Assembly (NCBI GenBank): GCA_003229495.1
Contig: QIEB01000511.1
Coordinates: forward strand, 1-9,965
Direction of reading: 5' to 3'
Length of the DNA stretch: 9,965 nt
Source: Flammeovirgaceae bacterium
GTDB lineage: Bacteria; Bacteroidota; Bacteroidia; Cytophagales; Cyclobacteriaceae
Shown here: positions 5,334 to 9,965 of the stretch, in pieces
How the letters are laid out: every line of letters starts with the position of its first letter
How positions within the stretch are numbered: position 1 is the first letter of the stretch
Position numbers and translations under genes: made by a program
Notes under the pieces: model-generated
The model's database searches: none
The model's input: the letters and a program-made list of their open reading frames with translations, nothing else
Told to the model about the DNA's origin: nothing

Positions 5334-7856
5334 ATGATACATTCACTTATTGGTAAATTAGGTCAGTTATCTATAATTATCGCCTTTGTGTCGTCGCTGG
5401 TGGCGGCGTTTTCTTTTTATAAATCTGTAGTAATTGATGACCTGCACAAAAAGGGGTGGATCACCTATGCGCAGGGAGCATTCTATGTTCATGCTGTCGC
5501 AGTAGTTTCTGTAGTATTTTGCCTTTACTACATAGTATATAATCACTATTTTGAATACCACTACGCCTGGAGTCACAGTTCTATGCAACTCCCGGTTTAC
5601 TATATGATCTCTTGCTTCTGGGAAGGACAGGAAGGAAGTTTTCTATTGTGGATCTTTTGGAATGTGGTACTAGGAATGGTGATTCTTAACACCAATAAGC
5701 TCTGGAAAGGTTCGGTAATGAGTATTTTTGCGCTGGGACAAGCCTTTCTTACTTCTATGATCCTGGGGGTGGTTATTTTCAATGTAAAGATTGGCAGTAC
5801 TCCTTTCATCCTGCTGAGAGACGCCATGATAAATGCTCCGGTATTTCAGCTAAATCCGGATTTTATTCCGGAGGACGGCAATGGTTTAAACGCCTTACTT
5901 CAGAATTACTGGATGGTTATTCATCCTCCCATGCTTTTCCTGGGATTTGCTACCACACAGGTGCCTTTTGCTTTTTGTATTGCGGGTTTGTGGACCGGTA
6001 AAATAAAAGAATGGATTCGGCCGGCATTGCCATGGGCATTATTCTCCGCCATGATTTTGGGCGTTGCCATCCTCATGGGCGCCTACTGGGCCTATGAGAC
6101 CTTGAATTTTGGTGGCTATTGGAACTGGGACCCAGTGGAAAATGCCGTGTATGTGCCTTGGCTGATATTGGTGGCTTCTTACCACACTATGATCACATAC
6201 CACAATAGTAATACCGCGCTAAAAACCTCTATCCTTCTGGTAGTGGCTACCTTTATTCTGATTCTTTACTCTACCTTTTTGACCCGTAGTGGTATATTGG
6301 GTGAATCATCTGTGCATTCCTTCACCGATCTGGGGCTTTCCGGTCAATTACTGATCTATTTATTAGCTTATGTCATTCTTTCGATCGTTCTGATGGTAAG
6401 AAGATGGAAGGTGATTCCTACTTCAAAAAAGGAAGTATCTTCTTATAGTCGTGAATTTTGGATCTTTGTGGGAGCTACCACCTTATGTCTGATGGGATTT
6501 CAGGTGTTATTGGCTACTTCATTTCCTGTGTATAACTCCATACTCAATGGCCTGGGAATCGAATCCAACTTAGCACTTCCTGCAGATCAGGCAAGCTACT
6601 ACTCAAAGTTTCAACTTTGGTTTGGGGTAGCATTGGCAATTCTTTCCGGAACAGGACAGTTCTTCTGGTGGCGAAGAATGGATCCCAAAAAGTTAAAAGA
6701 AATTTTAATGGGACCTATTTTGCTGACACTCATTTTGAGCGCTATCACCATGTGGGTCACTAAGGTAACATACTTCCCTTATATTGTGATCCTTACCGCT
6801 GGGATCTATTCGGTAATTGCCAATGCCAAGATACTATGGAGCCTAAAAGGGAAGTGGCATTTGTCGGGTGGATCAATAGCACATATCGGTATTGCCATGA
6901 TGTTGATTGGAATCATGTATTCCTCGGGATACTCAAAAGTAGTATCTCTTAACAAGTCTGGTCTCTTGATCTCCAAAGAGGTGGACGACGAGTTCAATCT
7001 TAGCAATATGATCCTGTTCCTAAACGAACCGCGCCAAATGGACGAGTACTCATTGTTGTATCAGGGCAGGAATGTGGAAGCGCGAGGTGTTCCGGGGTAT
7101 GTCCCGGTGGAAGTGTTGACTCCTACCCATGATCCCTATCATTGGATAGCTGCAGAAAACTTAGTTCGAAATGGCAAAATTGTGAAGGCACAGGGTGACA
7201 CTCTGGAAATATCACCTGAAAATATATATTTTAAGATTCGTTATGAACAAGAAAATGGCAAGGATTTTACCCTTTTTCCAAGAATTCAGGTAAATGCCTC
7301 TATGGGGCAAGTAGCCTCTCCGGATATTAAAAGATCCGCTACCAAAGACCTTTATACTCATCTGTCTTATGCCCCGTATATGACCGAAGAGGAGACCAGG
7401 GAATGGAAGCATGCTGATTCCATAACCATTCAAATTGGAGACCGATTTTTTATTAATGACTTTGTGGCGCAGTTGGACGAAGTTACCAGAGTACATGAAG
7501 TAAGAGGTATAACCCTGGAAAATGACGATATTGCCGTCATGGCCACTATTACTGTCGACGGGGGAAATCAACCGTACCTATTAAAACCAATCTTTTTTAT
7601 TCGCGATCAACAAGTCGCCCGGATTCCAGATGTAATCAATGACCTGGGTGTTCGTGTAGCTTTTTCAAAAATTAACCCGGAAACCGATAGTTTTGATTTT
7701 GATATCTATACTACACAAAAAGACTTTGTGATCCTCAAGGCTATTGAAAAACCTTTTATTAATATCCTTTGGTCTGGTACACTATTAATAGTGATAGGAT
7801 ACGCTATTGCTATAAGAAGAAGATACCGGGAGTTTGTGCGGTCTACGGATAAATGA
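5334..7856 (+). CDS. ccmF: Cytochrome c heme lyase subunit CcmF (CcsA/CcmF family)
   Basis: CcmF takes heme from CcmE and, normally with CcmH, ligates it to CxxCH motifs of apocytochromes. The 840-residue protein is a polytopic membrane protein with a large outer domain near the C-terminus (about 535-815) and a final membrane helix ending in RRRYRE. Visible family signatures are FWEGQEGSFLLW (95-106), NYWMVIHPPMLFLGF (191-205, His197), the WWD-type heme-handling motif GGYWNWDPVENA (260-271) with nearby His284 and His290, and TRSGILGESSVHSF (317-330, His328). The ATG at 5334 gives the usual hydrophobic start. It is larger than the roughly 650-residue proteobacterial protein, mostly because of the outer domain, which is usual in Bacteroidota. 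It ends the ccm gene set; the next gene starts 30 bases on. Confidence 0.95.
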   Translation: MIHSLIGKLGQLSIIIAFVSSLVAAFSFYKSVVIDDLHKKGWITYAQGAFYVHAVAVVSVVFCLYYIVYNHYFEYHYAWSHSSMQLPVYYMISCFWEGQEGSFLLWIFWNVVLGMVILNTNKLWKGSVMSIFALGQAFLTSMILGVVIFNVKIGSTPFILLRDAMINAPVFQLNPDFIPEDGNGLNALLQNYWMVIHPPMLFLGFATTQVPFAFCIAGLWTGKIKEWIRPALPWALFSAMILGVAILMGAYWAYETLNFGGYWNWDPVENAVYVPWLILVASYHTMITYHNSNTALKTSILLVVATFILILYSTFLTRSGILGESSVHSFTDLGLSGQLLIYLLAYVILSIVLMVRRWKVIPTSKKEVSSYSREFWIFVGATTLCLMGFQVLLATSFPVYNSILNGLGIESNLALPADQASYYSKFQLWFGVALAILSGTGQFFWWRRMDPKKLKEILMGPILLTLILSAITMWVTKVTYFPYIVILTAGIYSVIANAKILWSLKGKWHLSGGSIAHIGIAMMLIGIMYSSGYSKVVSLNKSGLLISKEVDDEFNLSNMILFLNEPRQMDEYSLLYQGRNVEARGVPGYVPVEVLTPTHDPYHWIAAENLVRNGKIVKAQGDTLEISPENIYFKIRYEQENGKDFTLFPRIQVNASMGQVASPDIKRSATKDLYTHLSYAPYMTEEETREWKHADSITIQIGDRFFINDFVAQLDEVTRVHEVRGITLENDDIAVMATITVDGGNQPYLLKPIFFIRDQQVARIPDVINDLGVRVAFSKINPETDSFDFDIYTTQKDFVILKAIEKPFINILWSGTLLIVIGYAIAIRRRYREFVRSTDK

Positions 7857-7886
7857 CTTGAATAAATTTCAAACGGTCATTGCGGT

Positions 7887-8669
7887 ATGTCTAAGTTTTA
7901 TAAGCTAGCTATTGTAGGTGCTGGTAATGTAGGCTGGCATCTAGCCAGGGCTTTGGAAGATGCCGGTCATTGTATTACCGATATTTATAGTCGTCGCATA
8001 AGCACCGCTCGCGAACTGGCTCAACGGCTTTACGATACCAATGTCACCAGTTCCCTGGACCTGAGCCACAGTGAAGCAGAGATATTTCTGGTGGCAGTTT
8101 CAGATGATGTCCTTGAAGAAGTTTCAGCCAGCTTGAAAATTCCTCCATACGCCATTATTGCTCACACCAGTGGTACCAAGTCATTGGAAGCACTGTCGGA
8201 TTATCATGAGAATTCAGGAATCTTTTACCCTTTGCAGACCTTTACCAAAGGTATCCCTGTTGATCTGAAGGGGGTACCCATTTGCATCGAAGCCTTGCTC
8301 CATTCAACTGAAAAAGTCCTCCATTCGCTGGGTCACAGTATCAGCAAAGAAGTTTATACCGTATATTCCGCTGATCGTAAGGTATTACATGTTGCTGCAG
8401 TTTTTGCTGGTAATTTTAGTAATTACATGTTAGCCATTGCACAAGATATTCTTGAAGAGCATGACATCGACTTTGGGCTATTGGATGCTCTTATTGTTGA
8501 AACAGTCAACAAGGCCCTCGATATAGGCCCGGCCAAGTCACAAACTGGTCCTGCACAACGGGGCGATAACCGTACTATTCAAAACCACCTGAAATTTCTT
8601 CGGGATGAACCTAAATTCCGTAAAATATACAAGTTGCTAAGTGATCAGCTTAAAGAAAATTATTCTTGA
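7887..8669 (+). CDS. Rossmann-like / DUF2520 domain protein
   Basis: This 260-residue soluble protein of unproven function has two domains. The N-terminal Rossmann fold carries the dinucleotide-binding motif GAGNVG (residues 11-16) after a hydrophobic strand, with the strand EIFLVAVSDD (65-74) and HTSGTKSLEAL (93-103) typical of NADP/F420-dependent oxidoreductase-like proteins. The C-terminal DUF2520 domain has GIFYPLQTF (111-119), LHVAAVFAGNFSNY (167-180) and GPAQRGD (221-227), all conserved in the family. Overall architecture resembles pyrroline-5-carboxylate and 6-phosphogluconate dehydrogenases, so a reductase or dehydrogenase is likely, but no substrate is known. It follows ccmF by 30 bases, and the next start codon lies two bases after its TGA, so it is probably cotranscribed with both neighbours. 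Confidence 0.9.
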   Translation: MSKFYKLAIVGAGNVGWHLARALEDAGHCITDIYSRRISTARELAQRLYDTNVTSSLDLSHSEAEIFLVAVSDDVLEEVSASLKIPPYAIIAHTSGTKSLEALSDYHENSGIFYPLQTFTKGIPVDLKGVPICIEALLHSTEKVLHSLGHSISKEVYTVYSADRKVLHVAAVFAGNFSNYMLAIAQDILEEHDIDFGLLDALIVETVNKALDIGPAKSQTGPAQRGDNRTIQNHLKFLRDEPKFRKIYKLLSDQLKENYS

Positions 8670-8671
8670 TC

Positions 8672-9556
8672 ATGGATGGTTCAGATATACACTACTCTAA
8701 ACCCGCCAATTTTTCCCTAAAGGGGATTCTCAAACTGGTACGATGGCCAAATTTGTTAATAATAGCTGTTTCCCAATATCTCAGCGCCATCTTTCTGGTA
8801 GGTCCTCCAAAATACTTCACGCAATATATAGGTGATTTCAAACTTTTCCTTGTCTGTGTCGGTACTGTAATGATCGCAGCTGCCGGGTATATAATTAATG
8901 ACTACTACGATGTAAAGATTGATTATATTAATAAACCTGATAAAGTTGTGGTGGGAAACATTCTCAAACGCCGTGTGGCCATGTTCGTCCATACTGGCTT
9001 GAATGTACTGGGACTGATAGCGGGACTACTCGTGTCCTTAAATATAGCATTGATTAACCTGGGAGCGTCGGTTTGGTTATGGGGGTATTCCAATCAACTA
9101 AAACGAATGCCATTTATAGGGAATCTAAGTGTGGCAATACTCAGCGGATTAGCCATTGCAATAGTAGGTATACATTATAGACCTGAGAATACCGTGGTCT
9201 ATATCTATGCAGTATTCGCTTTTTTTATTTCATTGATTCGAGAGATTGTAAAAGACATTGAAGACCTCAAGGGTGATGCTACCTTTGGTTGTAGGACTTT
9301 GCCTGTGATTTGGGGTATAAGATCTACCAAGTCACTGGTATTTGTTTTGATTTTTTTGTTTACCCTGATATTTATTCAAATGACTGCAGAAATGGAAAGC
9401 AGTAGGATATACTATTTCTTTTCAGGCCTGACATTCCCTGCGGTGATTTTTGTATATAAATTATGGATGGCTGATACCACCAAGCACTTTAATCAATTAA
9501 GTAGCTACCTTAAGTTATTTATGCTATTGGGTATTTTCAGCATGACGTTGGTTTAG
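8672..9556 (+). CDS. UbiA-family prenyltransferase, geranylgeranylglycerol-phosphate geranylgeranyltransferase-like
   Basis: This is an integral membrane prenyltransferase of 294 residues with about eight or nine hydrophobic segments. The first Asp-rich motif is NDYYDVKID (76-84) followed by NKPDK (87-91). The second is DIEDLKGD (195-202). Together these bind magnesium-prenyl diphosphate. The NKPD extension and the YSNQLKRMPFIGN loop (139-151) fit the branch annotated as geranylgeranylglyceryl-phosphate geranylgeranyltransferase, which is common in Bacteroidota and related to archaeal ether-lipid enzymes. Heme O synthase would have a different Asp motif, and MenA lacks the NKPDK form, so both are less likely. 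The true acceptor and chain length cannot be read from sequence. The ATG at 8672 is preferred to a TTG at 8666 that overlaps the preceding stop. Confidence 0.85.
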   Translation: MDGSDIHYSKPANFSLKGILKLVRWPNLLIIAVSQYLSAIFLVGPPKYFTQYIGDFKLFLVCVGTVMIAAAGYIINDYYDVKIDYINKPDKVVVGNILKRRVAMFVHTGLNVLGLIAGLLVSLNIALINLGASVWLWGYSNQLKRMPFIGNLSVAILSGLAIAIVGIHYRPENTVVYIYAVFAFFISLIREIVKDIEDLKGDATFGCRTLPVIWGIRSTKSLVFVLIFLFTLIFIQMTAEMESSRIYYFFSGLTFPAVIFVYKLWMADTTKHFNQLSSYLKLFMLLGIFSMTLV

Positions 9557-9573
9557 TTTAAAAATTAGAAGTC

Positions 9574-9965
9574 TTGAATCAATCAAATCTTGCAATATTA
9601 GCTTCAGGAAACGGCACCAACGCGGAAGAAATTTTTAAATACTTCAAAAACCATTCTTCCATTTCTGTTAAAGGACTACTAACCAACAATGCCAATGCCC
9701 GCGTTATAAAGCGTGCTGCCAGAAATAATATTCCATACCAAGTTTTTAACAGGGAAGAATTCATTAGTGGACACCAAATACTAGAGACACTGCAGCAGTG
9801 GGATATTGATGCCATCATTTTGGCAGGTTTCCTTTGGTTAATTCCTGAGTACCTGATAGAGCAGTACCAAGATCGTATTTTGAATATACACCCTGCACTT
9901 TTACCTCAATTTGGTGGAAAAGGTATGTACGGAATGTATGTACACCAGGCGGTATTGGACTCAGG
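9574..9965 (+). CDS. purN: Phosphoribosylglycinamide formyltransferase PurN (5' part, cut by window edge)
   Basis: PurN transfers a formyl group from 10-formyltetrahydrofolate to glycinamide ribonucleotide, the third step of purine synthesis. The 130 visible residues include the phosphate-binding start LAILASGNGTNAE (6-18), ILAGFLWLIPEYL (82-94) and the catalytic block NIHPALLPQFGGKGMYG (104-120). Asn104 and His106 match the catalytic pair of the family; the third catalytic residue (Asp) lies past the window. No ATG is available. The frame is closed by TAA at 9559, and the only good start is TTG at 9574, which gives MNQSNLAILASG. It follows the prenyltransferase gene by 17 bases without a visible terminator, so it may be the tail of the same transcript. 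Confidence 0.93.
   Translation, partial: MNQSNLAILASGNGTNAEEIFKYFKNHSSISVKGLLTNNANARVIKRAARNNIPYQVFNREEFISGHQILETLQQWDIDAIILAGFLWLIPEYLIEQYQDRILNIHPALLPQFGGKGMYGMYVHQAVLDS

Noticed and set aside
8666..8671. TTG start for the UbiA-family gene overlapping the DUF2520 stop
   Set aside because: An ATG two codons downstream is the better start and changes only two residues; translational coupling remains possible.
9579..9818. Minus-strand open frame of 79 codons
   Set aside because: It lies wholly antisense to purN, whose conserved motifs show the plus strand is coding.

Overview
The window looks like chromosomal DNA from a member of the phylum Bacteroidota, probably of the Cytophagales type. 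Start codons lack Shine-Dalgarno sequences, two upstream regions carry the TAnnTTTG -7 box typical of the phylum, and the order ccmB-ccmC-ccmD-like-ccmE-ccmF followed by a DUF2520 gene and an NKPD-type UbiA prenyltransferase gene is familiar from these bacteria (recalled, not searched). Nothing points to a phage, plasmid, transposon or CRISPR array.

Left part (1-2176, minus strand): a sulfate activation operon transcribed cysC -> cysD -> cysN. CysD and CysN form ATP sulfurylase, which makes APS, and CysC phosphorylates APS to PAPS. cysN runs off the left edge. Two things are odd. cysC appears frameshifted just before its P-loop, at about 2092. The cysD-cysN gap is filled by exactly 20 tandem copies of an 8-bp unit (503-662).

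Middle (2177-3067): a short divergent promoter region, then cysQ on the plus strand. CysQ is the phosphatase that removes the 3'-phosphate from PAP or PAPS, so it belongs functionally with the cys genes although it is transcribed away from them. A 173-bp gap with two inverted repeats separates it from the next operon.

Right part (3241-9965, plus strand): a cytochrome c maturation (Ccm, System I) cluster of ccmB, ccmC, a small ccmD-like gene, ccmE and ccmF. Together these move or handle heme, attach it to the chaperone CcmE and ligate it to apocytochrome c outside the membrane. CcmE carries a Cys (CxxxY) where the classical family has its heme-binding His, so this is a variant system. ccmA, ccmG and ccmH are not in the window. 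The cluster continues closely spaced into a DUF2520/Rossmann protein gene, a UbiA-family prenyltransferase gene of the geranylgeranylglyceryl-phosphate geranylgeranyltransferase type, and the 5' part of purN (purine synthesis), which runs off the right edge.

No gene-free stretch exceeds 300 bases. Most of the window is conserved housekeeping DNA. The points most worth a second look are the octamer array inside the cys operon, the cysC frameshift and the Cys-type CcmE.
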